Positions 7,177-15,900 of a stretch of 21,376 nucleotides of DNA are shown piece after piece (the stretch's first letter is position 1; each line of letters opens with the position of its first letter). The notes under the pieces were generated by a model. That model was not told the DNA's origin. It did no database searches and worked only from the letters and a program-made list of their open reading frames with translations. A program made the translations under genes and the position numbers. Source of the DNA: JADFUZ01 sp034430415 (GTDB lineage: Bacteria > Chloroflexota > Dehalococcoidia > GIF9 > AB-539-J10); contig DAOUEN010000056.1 of assembly GCA_034430415.1 (NCBI GenBank), forward strand, positions 1 through 21,376. Direction: 5' to 3'.

Positions 7177-8115
7177 TCACTTCCTTTGGACAGCTACCCT
7201 CACCGCCGCGGCAATACTGTCAGCGGTCAGGCCACATGTCTGAAGTAGCTCCTCAGGTTTCCCTGATAGAGCATATCTGTCACCGAGATTTACAAAGCAC
7301 ATAGGAACGGGCTTCTCCCTGGCCACTATCTGAGCAACGCAGCTGCCCAAGCCGCCGTGGGCCAGATGTTCCTCAGCAACGACAATTGAGCCAGTGTCTG
7401 ATGCCGCTTGGAGCACAAATCCTTCGTCTAGAGGCTTGACCGTGGGCATACTAGCTACCTGGCAGTCTATCTTCTCCTTTGCCAGCACCTTGGCCGCCTC
7501 CAAAGCCTTGGCTACCATAACGCCTATGGCTATGATAGTCACGTCTTTGCCCGGCCTCAGAACCACCGCCTTGCCAAGGGTGAAGTGATAGCCTTCAGAA
7601 TGGACAAGCGGCGTTCTGGGGCGACTCAACCTGACATAGAAAGGCCCAAGAGTGCTTGCTGCTACCTTCACTGCCTCGGCAGCCTCCACTGCATCAGAGG
7701 GCACAACCACGGTGAAGCCGGGCAGAGAGCAATACAGAGCTAAGTCCTCAACGGCGTGATGCGAACCGCCATCTTCGCCAACGGTGATACCAGAGTGGCT
7801 AGCCACGACCTTGGCATTGAGCTTCATATGAGAAAGACACATTCTCAATTGATCGAAACAGCGACAGGAGGCAAAGGTGGCAAAGCTGCTGGCGAATACA
7901 GTCTTCCCCGAAGCAGCCAGACCGGCAGCTATGCCTATCATATTCTGTTCCTCCAAGCCACAGTCAAAGAAACGGTCGGGGAACGCCTCAGCAAAGAAAT
8001 GGGTCATCGTCGACGACGATAGGTCAGCATCAAGGACGACAATGTTAGGATCCCGCTTCCCCAGTTCTACTAGAGCATTGCCGTAGGCTTCACGAGTGGA
8101 CGCTTCTGCTGCCAC
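7177..8115 (-). CDS. Transketolase, C-terminal half (Pyr and C domains)
   Basis: A 312-residue subunit of a split transketolase. The pyrimidine-binding domain occupies about residues 5-170, with the catalytic glutamate Glu56 in EEQNMIGIAAGLA and the FASSFATFASCRCFDQLR segment. The transketolase C-terminal domain follows from about 185. Together with the N-terminal subunit it would transfer two-carbon units between sugar phosphates in the non-oxidative pentose phosphate pathway, using thiamine diphosphate at the subunit interface. The start is GTG 8115, only 2 nt after the stop of the upstream half and with a weak GAGTTAGGG, which points to translational coupling. A DXS-like or other two-carbon-transfer role cannot be ruled out, but the pair matches split transketolases best. 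Confidence 0.92.
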   Translation of the reverse strand: MAAEASTREAYGNALVELGKRDPNIVVLDADLSSSTMTHFFAEAFPDRFFDCGLEEQNMIGIAAGLAASGKTVFASSFATFASCRCFDQLRMCLSHMKLNAKVVASHSGITVGEDGGSHHAVEDLALYCSLPGFTVVVPSDAVEAAEAVKVAASTLGPFYVRLSRPRTPLVHSEGYHFTLGKAVVLRPGKDVTIIAIGVMVAKALEAAKVLAKEKIDCQVASMPTVKPLDEGFVLQAASDTGSIVVAEEHLAHGGLGSCVAQIVAREKPVPMCFVNLGDRYALSGKPEELLQTCGLTADSIAAAVRVAVQRK

Positions 8116-8117
8116 CC

Positions 8118-8984
8118 CTAACTCAACTCCCTTAGCGCCCTTTCAGCCTCTTCCGGGGTGGGAGCCTTGCCATGAAATCTCACGTTGTTCTCCATAAAGC
8201 TAACGCCTTTGCCTTTGACAGTATGAGCAATTATGACGGTAGGCTTGCCTCTCGTGCTCCGCGCCTCCTGAAGAGCAGCCAAGATCTGGTCGTAATCGTG
8301 GCCGCCTATGTCGATCGTGTGCCAGCCGAAGGCCTGCCACTTCTTATCCAAGGGATCAATATTCATGATCTCACGAGTCCAGCCGCTGAGCTGCATCTCG
8401 TTGTAGTCAACGATAGCTGTCAGGTTGTCCAATTTGAACTGCGCAGCTGATAGAGCCGCCTCCCAGGTTTGCCCCTCCTGACACTCCCCATCGCCGAGGA
8501 GAACGTAAGTGCGATAGCCACGGTGATCCAGTCTGGCAGCCAGAGCAACGCCTATCCCAAAGGATAAACCCATGCCCAGAGAGCCCGCCGTCATCTCCAC
8601 CCCCGGCGTGAGGTTTCTATCAGTATGTCCCTGAAGGCAACTGCCTGGCTTTCTCAGGGTCGAGAGCTCCTCTGTGGGGAAATAGCCGCTTTCAGCTAGC
8701 GCAGCATATAGGACTGGCGCGGAATGCCCCTTGCTTAATATGAACCGGTCGCGATCTTCCCACTGTGGATTCGCCGGATCGTGACGCATAACCTTGAAGT
8801 AGAGTGCTGCAACGATGTCGGCCGCCGACAGAGAACCGCCCGGATGTCCACTGCCTGCCGCAGCCGTCATGGTGATCACGTGACGACGCAGCCTCCTAGC
8901 CATCTCCCTGAGTGCTGGCACGGAGGGGCCAGATGCGGTGGCCACGGAAGCGCTGTCAGGAGGCACCCTACTGTGATTCAGCAT
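8118..8984 (-). CDS. Transketolase, N-terminal half (TPP-binding domain)
   Basis: The 288-residue PP domain of a split transketolase. It contains GSGHPGGSLSAADI (His47), SKGHSAPVLYAAL and the thiamine-diphosphate/metal motif GDGECQEG (164-171) ending at Asn195 in VDYNE. Split forms like this are common in archaea and many anaerobic bacteria. The first 25 residues are not conserved-looking; the ATG at 8984 is used because a promoter lies just upstream, but a GTG within the next 15 codons is possible. There is no SD before the ATG, and the predicted leader is only about 8 nt. It is the first gene of a two-gene operon with the C-terminal half. Confidence 0.92.
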   Translation of the reverse strand: MLNHSRVPPDSASVATASGPSVPALREMARRLRRHVITMTAAAGSGHPGGSLSAADIVAALYFKVMRHDPANPQWEDRDRFILSKGHSAPVLYAALAESGYFPTEELSTLRKPGSCLQGHTDRNLTPGVEMTAGSLGMGLSFGIGVALAARLDHRGYRTYVLLGDGECQEGQTWEAALSAAQFKLDNLTAIVDYNEMQLSGWTREIMNIDPLDKKWQAFGWHTIDIGGHDYDQILAALQEARSTRGKPTVIIAHTVKGKGVSFMENNVRFHGKAPTPEEAERALRELS

Positions 8985-8998
8985 GAGTTATCAGTGGA

Positions 8999-9028
8999 AT
9001 TGTAAACCAGCAATAGCCTGAATGTCTA
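8999..9028 (-). promoter_or_regulatory. Promoter for the transketolase operon
   Basis: On the minus strand, TAGACA (9023-9028) and TACAAT (8999-9004) are 18 nt apart, each with five of six consensus matches. The start of transcription would fall near 8992, very close to the ATG at 8984, which fits the lack of an SD. The remainder of the 209-bp divergent gap up to the amidohydrolase promoter holds nothing else clear. Confidence 0.5.
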
Positions 9029-9158
9029 TTGGACTGGCAATGAATGTCAGCGACCTCCTGCCTGCGCTGGGCATGCGACAATTCAGCTCAGGGCCAGCTT
9101 GAACCGACATCCAGCGTCTGGAATGCGACCAGGCAAGCTGTAAACCACCCCAGCCTCA

Positions 9159-9187
9159 TTGAGAGGCTAGCTCAATTTGGATATAAT
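9159..9187 (+). promoter_or_regulatory. Strong promoter, probably giving a leaderless mRNA
   Basis: TTGAGA at 9159-9164 and a perfect TATAAT at 9182-9187 are separated by 17 nt. The amidohydrolase ATG starts at 9194, just 6 nt past the -10, so transcription should begin at or within one base of the A of the start codon. No SD is present. This also argues against the longer in-frame start at 9044, which would lie upstream of the promoter. Confidence 0.7.
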
Positions 9188-9193
9188 GCGCCA

Positions 9194-10036
9194 ATGATTA
9201 TAGATTTCCATACACATGTATTTCCTCCCCGGGTGAAGGAAAGACGCAATGAGTATATCAATAGCGACCCTTGCTTCTCCTTGCTCTACTCCAATCCAAG
9301 AGCCAAGCTGGCAACCACCGAAGAACTGATCAGCAGCATGGATGAAGCGGGAGTCGATTTGTCGGTCGTCCTTAACATAGGATGGCTGAGTCATGAGCTT
9401 TGTGTGGAAACCAATGACTACATTCTTGCTTCGGTATCGCGCTATCCTGACAGGCTCATAGGCTTCTGCGGTATCCAACCCACAGCCGGAGACGCCGCCA
9501 TAGCTGAGCTGGAGCGTTGTGCCAGCGCCGGAGCCAGGGGAATCGGGGAAATGAGATCCGACATGCAAGGATTCCACCTTGCCGACGGGGCGATAATGAA
9601 ACCCGTGATCGACGCAATAGCGAAGCACAATTTGATTCTCTTGACCCACTCATCCGAGCCCGTGGGGCATCAGTATCCCGGCAAGGGCAGCATCACCCCC
9701 GACATCCTCTACTCCTTCATCCTGGCTTGCCCCCAACTGAAGCTGGTCTGTGCCCACTGGGGCGGCGGTCTGCCCTTCTATGGCACGATGCCCGAGGTGG
9801 CCAACGCCTTGACCAACGTCTTCTTCGATACAGCGGCCACTGTCCTTCTCTACCAATCCCATATTTTCACAGAGGTGAGCCATATTATCGGAGACGACAG
9901 AATACTGTTTGGGAGCGATTACCCTCTGACTACCCAAAGTCGGCCAATTGCCCAGGTCCGATCCCTCCAACTCGCCGAGGAACAAAAGGCCAAGATCCTG
10001 GGCGGCAACGCGCAAAGACTGCTATCTATCATGTGA
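9194..10036 (+). CDS. Amidohydrolase family protein (Amidohydro_2 / ACMSD-like)
   Basis: A 280-residue TIM-barrel metal-dependent hydrolase. The metal-binding His6 and His8 sit in MIIDFHTHVF at the very N-terminus. His152 in LLTHSSEP, His188 in CAHWGGG and Asp242 in FGSDYPL complete the expected set. This order and length match the PF04909 branch, which includes ACMSD-type decarboxylases and lactone hydrolases. The actual substrate is unknown. The ATG at 9194 is chosen from the promoter, which leaves no 5' leader, and because the protein then starts directly at the first barrel strand. The stop codon overlaps the SD (AAGGAG) of the next gene, thpR, so the two are likely co-transcribed. Confidence 0.88.
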   Translation: MIIDFHTHVFPPRVKERRNEYINSDPCFSLLYSNPRAKLATTEELISSMDEAGVDLSVVLNIGWLSHELCVETNDYILASVSRYPDRLIGFCGIQPTAGDAAIAELERCASAGARGIGEMRSDMQGFHLADGAIMKPVIDAIAKHNLILLTHSSEPVGHQYPGKGSITPDILYSFILACPQLKLVCAHWGGGLPFYGTMPEVANALTNVFFDTAATVLLYQSHIFTEVSHIIGDDRILFGSDYPLTTQSRPIAQVRSLQLAEEQKAKILGGNAQRLLSIM

Positions 10037-10046
10037 AGGAGCGCAA

Positions 10047-10673
10047 ATGTCAGGCAATCCCGAGCGAATTCGCTCTTTCATCGCCATCGAATTGCCGGAA
10101 GACCTTCAGGTCAGATTGGCAGGACTGAGAAACGAACTGGAGAGAGCCGAGCACTCATTTGTCAAGTGGGCGGATCCCAAAGGCATCCACCTGACCCTGA
10201 AGTTTTTGGGCAACATCCCTCTTAGGCAAGTAGAGGAGATAAGCGGAGCCGTAGAGGGAGCCGTTCAAGGGATTCCTCCTTTCCGTCTGGAGATATCAGG
10301 ACTGGGAGGCTTCCCCAACCTGGGGCAACCACGAGTGCTCTGGATTGGCATCCGCGGCCAGACAGAGACGCTATCACGACTACAACACAACATCGACTAT
10401 GCACTCACGTCTCTCGGCTTCGCCAAGGAGGAACGGCCGTTCATGCCACATTTGACCCTGGCCCGGCTCAGACAGGGAGCATTTCCAGAGGAGAGAAAGA
10501 GCTTCGGCGAGGTTGCCAGATCTGTCCGCTTTGAGGGCGGCTACCCGATTGATGCCAAGGCTGTCAGCCTTATGAGAAGCCAGCTAACACCCTGCGGGGC
10601 CATCTACACACGCCTATCTGTCACAAAGCTAGAACGCCGGATGACCCCTCAACAACCTGGGGGATCGCTCTAG
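10047..10673 (+). CDS. thpR: RNA 2',3'-cyclic phosphodiesterase (2'-5' RNA ligase family)
   Basis: A 208-residue two-histidine (2H) phosphoesterase. The paired catalytic motifs are His48-Leu-Thr50-Leu and His135-Leu-Thr137-Leu, and the N-terminus (IRSFIAIELPEDL) is typical of ThpR. The enzyme opens 2',3'-cyclic phosphates on RNA ends to 2'-phosphates, and some members ligate tRNA halves through 2'-5' bonds in vitro. The ATG at 10047 has AAGGAG 5 nt upstream; the longer open frame into the amidohydrolase is a shadow. It follows the amidohydrolase by 10 bp, probably in one transcript, with no obvious functional link. The usual length is 180-210 residues, so it is complete. Confidence 0.92.
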   Translation: MSGNPERIRSFIAIELPEDLQVRLAGLRNELERAEHSFVKWADPKGIHLTLKFLGNIPLRQVEEISGAVEGAVQGIPPFRLEISGLGGFPNLGQPRVLWIGIRGQTETLSRLQHNIDYALTSLGFAKEERPFMPHLTLARLRQGAFPEERKSFGEVARSVRFEGGYPIDAKAVSLMRSQLTPCGAIYTRLSVTKLERRMTPQQPGGSL

Positions 10674-10680
10674 ACTCGAT

Positions 10681-10709
10681 TTGCTGGCAGATTGCTTTTG
10701 TTGTATACT
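10681..10709 (+). promoter_or_regulatory. Promoter for the zinc-ribbon/comF/hpf group
   Basis: TTGCTG (10681-10686) and TATACT (10704-10709) are separated by 17 nt. The transcription start is expected near 10716, about 29 nt before the TTG start codon of the small zinc-ribbon gene. The following genes overlap or nearly touch, so this promoter may drive all three. Confidence 0.55.
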
Positions 10710-10744
10710 AACGCAAATTCTATTCTGGTTTGGGAGGTGGAACC

Positions 10745-10954
10745 TTGGAAAACATGTCGTTCCCGAAATGTCAGAAGTGTGGCAAAGGAGACTTGGTACC
10801 CCTGTCCGACTTCGGTAGCCAGGGGGCAGCAATTCACTACAAAGCTTGGGTATGCACCAATCCTGATTGCGGCTATAACATCAAGATCAGGAACGGTGAG
10901 GTATACTTGAACGAACCCATTCTCAGTGGAGAGCTTCGCGCTCGTACACACTAG
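10745..10954 (+). CDS. Small zinc-ribbon protein
   Basis: A 69-residue protein with two cysteine pairs, CQKC near residue 9 and CTNPDC near residue 37, which form a zinc ribbon. The second pair has four residues between cysteines instead of two. The best start is TTG 10745, because GGGAGG sits exactly 7 nt upstream; the ATG at 10754 is too far from it. No catalytic domain is present, and the role is unknown (nucleic-acid or protein contact by analogy with other ribbons). Its last 29 bp overlap the longest comF frame. Confidence 0.65.
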   Translation: MENMSFPKCQKCGKGDLVPLSDFGSQGAAIHYKAWVCTNPDCGYNIKIRNGEVYLNEPILSGELRARTH

Positions 10955-11690
10955 TGATACCCACACCACAGTAGTAGGTTTGCCTCGTCTCAATCAGCTA
11001 GTCGAGTTGGCACTAGATGCTTTCTTTCCCCGACGTTGTGTAGGCTGCGGGAAAGTGGGGAGCTTTCTGTGTTTGGATTGCCGCCGAAAGCTGCCAAGAG
11101 TGCTTCCGCCGCTCTGCCCTCAGTGCGGGAGGCCCCAAGCCAGTGGTATTCTATGCCCAAGTTGCAGGCAAAGACAAACCCAGATTGATGGTGTTCGTTC
11201 GCCTTTTCGCTTCGAGGAAGTCTTGCGCCAAGCGATTCACCAACTGAAGTACCACAACCTGAGGGCGGTTTCCCCTTGCCTGGCTCAACTGCTGGCCGAC
11301 TATCTGCACTCAAACCCGTTGCCCGGCGAAGCTATCATCCCAGTTCCGCTTCACCCGAGAAGGTTGAGAGAAAGAGGGTACAATCAATCGGGCCTCCTGG
11401 CCAGAGAACTGAGCAAGTTGACCAACTTGCCTTTGATACAAGATTGCCTCATCCGCATCAAAGAGGCGCAACCACAGGTAAGAGCATCTTCCGCCCAGGA
11501 GCGGCTCAAGAACGTGGCCAGCGCATTTTTATGTCAAGACAATGGGGTAGGTGGTAAACAGATTATTCTCATTGATGATGTATGCACCTCGGGTGCTACA
11601 TTGGAGTCCTGCGCTTCAGCTCTCAAGAACAAAGGGGCTACTTCGGTTTGGGGCTTGACCCTGGCCAGAGAAATTAAGGGTGGGGGGTGA
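10926..11690 (+). CDS. comF: ComF-family phosphoribosyltransferase
   Basis: A ComF-type protein of 254 residues from GTG 10926, or 236 from TTG 10980; the latter begins closer to the conserved LVELALDAFFPRRC segment and avoids the 29-bp overlap with the preceding gene. Neither start has a strong SD. An N-terminal double-zinc region (CVGC, CLDC, CPQC, CPSC) is followed by the phosphoribosyltransferase domain. That domain carries LKYHN, the VPLHPRRLRERGYNQ segment and the PRPP-binding loop IILIDDVCTSGATL. In Bacillus and Haemophilus ComF is required for DNA uptake; in other bacteria it may act in DNA metabolism or purine salvage. No other competence genes are seen here. Confidence 0.9.
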   Translation: MESFALVHTSDTHTTVVGLPRLNQLVELALDAFFPRRCVGCGKVGSFLCLDCRRKLPRVLPPLCPQCGRPQASGILCPSCRQRQTQIDGVRSPFRFEEVLRQAIHQLKYHNLRAVSPCLAQLLADYLHSNPLPGEAIIPVPLHPRRLRERGYNQSGLLARELSKLTNLPLIQDCLIRIKEAQPQVRASSAQERLKNVASAFLCQDNGVGGKQIILIDDVCTSGATLESCASALKNKGATSVWGLTLAREIKGGG

Positions 11691-11691
11691 A

Positions 11692-12237
11692 ATGAAACTT
11701 GAAATTTTTTCGAAAAACGAATCGATGCTAACCGAGGCGATTGAATCATACGCCAGAAAGAGGGTGGGCAAGCTGGACCGCTACATGCCCTGGATCACCG
11801 AGGGCAAGCTGGAGATCTCGCAGGAGGATGCGCGACTGCCCGAGGAGCGAATCACGATTCAGGCTACTCTTGGGAGCAAGGGGATGTTGATCAGATCTCA
11901 AGAGAGAGCTGAGGATATCCGCACAGCCATCGACAAGGTAACGGAGGCGCTGTCCAGCCGAATCAAACGATACAAAGGCAAACGATACGACAAAGGCAGA
12001 GGCATTTCCCTCACCCGGGGGGCAGCCGCGGAAGGGCCAGAGGAGGATGAAGCGCCACAGGTGGTGAAGAGCAAGCGTTTTCTGGTCAAGCCGATGTCTC
12101 AAGACGAGGCCATAGATCAAATGGAGCTTCTGGGACATGATTTCTTTCTCTATGTCAGCGCCGAGACCAGCAAGCCAAACCTGCTATATCGGCGCAAAGA
12201 CGGCAACTACGGCTTGATCGAGACAGAGACAGGGTAA
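11692..12237 (+). CDS. hpf: Long-form ribosome hibernation-promoting factor
   Basis: A 181-residue protein from ATG 11692, which follows the comF stop by a single base; a GTG at 11680 would add four residues. Residues 1-100 form the RaiA/HPF domain that sits in the decoding channel of the 30S subunit (MKLEIFSKNESMLTEAI, then the basic SSRIKRYKGKRYDKGRG). After a charged linker, the C-terminal domain from about residue 125 (KRFLVKPMSQDEAIDQMELLGHDFFLY) is the dimerisation domain of long HPF, which joins two 70S ribosomes into a 100S particle during stress. It is probably co-transcribed with comF, as in many bacteria where the two genes are neighbours. Confidence 0.94.
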   Translation: MKLEIFSKNESMLTEAIESYARKRVGKLDRYMPWITEGKLEISQEDARLPEERITIQATLGSKGMLIRSQERAEDIRTAIDKVTEALSSRIKRYKGKRYDKGRGISLTRGAAAEGPEEDEAPQVVKSKRFLVKPMSQDEAIDQMELLGHDFFLYVSAETSKPNLLYRRKDGNYGLIETETG

Positions 12238-12270
12238 AGCAAACGGGCCGCTACCGCGGCGGGTCCACCG

Positions 12271-12498
12271 CATGTGGGGTGGCGCGGGACTACAGACAGC
12301 GGAATACCCAGGAAAGACGTGGTTCTGAGTTGCCTCAGGGCCAAAGCATTTGGCGTGGCGCAAGACTACAGGCGGCGGGACGTGAGGGGAAGACATAAGC
12401 CTGAGTTGCCTCGCGCTCACGACCTATGCCACAATCTGACACTGTGGCCGGTGAGGCATCTGGAGGAGACATGGGCCTGAGCTACCTTGTTTTCAATA
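12271..12498 (+). repeat. Three-copy 76-bp tandem repeat entering a gene start
   Basis: Copies begin at 12271, 12347 and 12423. The first two are clearly alike: both hold a GTGGCGC..GACTACAG block and the block CTGAGTTGCCTC (12325 and 12401). The third is degenerate at its front but regains similarity at its end, where CTGAGCTACCTT at 12477 is again exactly 76 bp on. That end is the SD, ATG and first codons of the alkyltransferase gene (12471). The repeat fills nearly all of the 233-bp gap between hpf and this gene. As 76 is not a multiple of three, the array is not coding. Confidence 0.75.
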
Positions 12499-12989
12499 CG
12501 AGTCTGGGCTGGGTGGGAGTCATAGGCTCGCCAGAGGGGTTGAGGAGGCTTACCCTGCCGCAGGCGTCACCAGAACAGGTATGGCGTGTTTTCGACGAAT
12601 CCAACTCGAAATGGCGCGATCCTGTCCTCAGCGAAGCTCAAGCAGACTATTTCGGGGACCTGCCCCAGAGGATACGGGACTATCTAGACGGCAAGAGGGT
12701 CAACTTCGCCGACAAGCTGGACCTGGGCCGGGCCAGCTCGTTCCAGCGAAAGGTATGGAAGACAACCCAGTCCATCCCCTACGGTGAGACCAGGAGCTAC
12801 GCCTGGGTTGCCGGTGAAGTGGGCCTGCCCAGAGCAGCCAGGGGCGTGGGGCAGGCCATGGCAAGGAACCCTCTACCCTTAGTGATTCCCTGCCACCGAG
12901 TGGTCGGCAGCGACGGCAGTCTTGTGGGCTTCGGCGGCGGCATAGACCTGAAACGGCGTCTGCTGCGCATCGAGTCCGGAGCTAGATGA
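12471..12989 (+). CDS. ogt: Methylated-DNA-[protein]-cysteine S-methyltransferase
   Basis: A 172-residue suicide DNA-repair protein that transfers alkyl groups from O6-alkylguanine to its own cysteine. The acceptor motif IPCHRVV is present, as are the helix-turn-helix arginine-finger segment (PYGETRSYAWVAGEVGLPRAARGVGQAM) and the closing GSLVGFGGGIDLKRRLL. The N-terminal domain is short, as in Ogt. The ATG at 12471 is chosen because GGAGGAG is 2-6 nt upstream; the ATG at 12426 has no SD. The start region is itself the third copy of a 76-bp repeat. The 3' end overlaps the convergent dnaE by 8 bp. Confidence 0.93.
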   Translation: MGLSYLVFNTSLGWVGVIGSPEGLRRLTLPQASPEQVWRVFDESNSKWRDPVLSEAQADYFGDLPQRIRDYLDGKRVNFADKLDLGRASSFQRKVWKTTQSIPYGETRSYAWVAGEVGLPRAARGVGQAMARNPLPLVIPCHRVVGSDGSLVGFGGGIDLKRRLLRIESGAR

Positions 12990-15900
12990 GGCGCGGCTCA
13001 AGCTCCAGGCTCTCTTCACCCAGTATCTCTCTCAACTGAGCCGCCAGGCCGGGGCAGTAGCCTACGGTTGTCCCGGGCATGTCCAGCTCAGTCCTATGTC
13101 CCCCGGCGGTAATAACGAGAGAGACCGTATCCCGTCCGGGATAGCCCTTCAGCGTCTGGATGACCCTGCGAAGGCGCTCAACGTCCTCCTCGGGCTTCTC
13201 AGTCTGGCTGATGCTGATCACAAGGTGACGCCGGCCTTCCGCAGCGGCCGTGCGGTCCTCCCGCTCGACATGCTCGTAGCGCTGCGCCTGCTGGCAATTC
13301 AACTGCACCCTCCCTTCCCTCATCTTGACCAAGCCCTTGACAAGCAGAACATTGCCCTCCTCCCACAGCTCCCTGCCGCTTTCGTAGATCTCCGGCCACA
13401 CGATGACCTCCATGTCGCAATCCAGGTCCTCCAGCGTGGCCACGGCAAAGGGGCGCCTGTCCCGGGTATAGGCCTGACGCACCGCACTCACCATCCCCCC
13501 GATCACCACCATCCCCCCAGCCATCTCAGAGGTGATCTCAGCACAGGAAGCCGTAACCACCGAAGCCAGCTCAGAACCAAGCGCGTCAAGCGGGTGCCGG
13601 GAGAAATAGACGCCCAGCAGCTCTCTCTCCCAGTCAAGCTTCTGCCTGGCAGATTCAGCGTCATCCTCTTCGGCTTTGGAGGCAGGAACAGAAGTCGCAC
13701 CCTGGCTCCAGCCGTCAAACATGCTGACCTGGCCCGACTCCTTCATCCGCTGCTCTGCCTGAGAGATGGAGAGCATCCGGCCCACGGAGTCAAGAAGCGC
13801 TGTCCGCCGCCCCAGCGAGTCGAAGGCCCCAGCTTTAATCAAGCTCTCCAGCACCTTGCGGTTGATGTTGCGCAGGTCGACTCGATGACAGAAATCCTCC
13901 ACAGACCTGAAACCTCCCCCTTCAGCGCGGGCAGACAGGATAGCGTCAACAGGGGCATGGCCGACGTTCTTGATGGCAGCCAGGCCGAAACGGATAGCCG
14001 GGGCACCGCTGCCTTTATCAGAGACAGGCGGGACCGGAGCCTGCCCGTCCGTGTCAATAGCGAAGCCGGACTGACTCTTGCTGACGTCCGGAGGAAGAAC
14101 CGGAATGCCCATCCGGCGGCATTCAGCCACCGCCAGGCGAACCTTGTCCATATTGTCCCAGTAGGTATTGAGATAAGCGGTCATATACTCCGTGGGGTAA
14201 TTCGCCTTGAGGTAGGCGCCCCGATAGGCGATGAAGGCATAGCTGACGCTGTGCGCCTTGTTGAAAGCGTAGCCAGCAAAGGGCTCGATGAGAGAGAATA
14301 CCTCTTTGGCCAGCTCCGCCGATATACCCTTGTCGCCGGCTCCGGCAATGAAGGTCTTCTCCTCCTTCTTCATCACCTTGGGTATCTTCTTGCCCATAGC
14401 CTTGCGGAAGATATCGGCCTGCCCCAGGCTGTAGCCAGCCAGAGCCTGAGCAATGAACATAACCTGTTCCTGATAGATGATGACCCCGTAGGTCTCCTTC
14501 AGGATCTCCTCCAGGGCGGGGTGAGGATATCGGACGGGAGAAAGCCCCTGCTTGGCCTTGATGAAAGTGTGTATCTGCTCCATAGGACCGGGACGATAGA
14601 GGGCGACCATAGCGGAGATGTCAGCGAACTTGGTGGGCTTCAGCTCCAGGAGATAGCGGCGCATGCCGCTGCTCTCCAACTGGAAGATGCCTTTGGTCTC
14701 CCCGGCAGCCAGCAGGCGGAAGGCCCGGTCATCGTCGAGGGGGATGTGCTGCAAGTCCACAGTCACCCCTCGATTCTGCTTGATGATATCGGTGGCTTTG
14801 GCCAGGATAGTCAAGTTGGACAGCCCCAGGAAATCCATCTTGAGCAAGCCCAGCCTGGCTATGTTGTCCATATGGAACTGAGTCATCACCGCCTGATTGT
14901 TTCCCTTGCTCACCAACTGCAGCGGCACATATTCGGCCAGAGGGTCCTCCGATATGACGACACCGGCAGCATGGGTGCTGGCATGCCTCACCAGACCCTC
15001 CAGTTTCATGGCCGAGTTGACCAGGCGGAGCACCTCCTCCTCCTGCTGGTAGATATCGTTAAGCTCGTGGCTCTCCTCCAGGGCCCTGTCCAGGGTAATA
15101 GTCAGCTCCTGGGGAATCAGGCGGGCCACCCGGTCAACCTGGCCGTAGGGCATACCCAGAGCCCTGCCGGTATCTCTGATGGCCGCCCTGGCCCCCAGGG
15201 TGCCGAAAGTGACTATCTGAGCCACGTGGTCCGTGCCATACTTCCGGTTGACATAGGCCAGGACTTCATCGCGGCGGTCGTCCTGGAAGTCGAGGTCGAT
15301 ATCAGGCATTTCGCGGCGCTCTATGTTGAGGAAGCGTTCAAACACCAGGCCGTACTGCAACGGGTCAATATCGGTGATATTCAGGCAGTAGAGAACGACG
15401 CTGGCAGCGGCGCTGCCACGGACTCCGAAATGAATATCCTGCTTCCTGGCGAAAGAGATGATATCCCAGACAACCAGGAAGTAGTCGGCGAAGTTGGTTT
15501 TCCGGATAACGTCCAGCTCGTGGGAAAGGCGCTCGTTGATCTCAGGCGCCGGCCGGCCGTAGCGCTTTTCGAGTCCCTGCCAGCAGAGCTCCGACAGGAA
15601 TTCGTCGGCGGTCCTGCCTTCAGGCAGCGCCACCTTGGGCAGATGGAGCTCGCCGAAATCCAGCTCCAGGCGGCACATATCGGCAATGCGCTGAGTATTC
15701 TCCACCGCTTCCGGCAGGTCGTCAAAGATCCCGGCGACCTCCTCAGGACTCCTGAGATAGAAGTAGTCACCAGCCATCTTCAGTCGCTTCTCATTCTGCA
15801 CCGAGCTGTTGGTCTGAATGCAGAGGAGAAGGTCATGAGCCGGGGCATCGGCCTTGTTGACGTAGTGGACATCGAAAGTGGCCACAGGCGGTATACCGAG

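Noticed and set aside
9044..9193. N-terminal extension of the amidohydrolase frame
   Set aside because: It would lie upstream of a near-consensus promoter, and the family starts at the first barrel strand (MIIDFHTH).
12978..13006. GGAGCT/AGCTCC inverted repeat at the ogt-dnaE convergence
   Set aside because: Only 6 bp with a 17-nt loop and no T-run; too weak to call a terminator.
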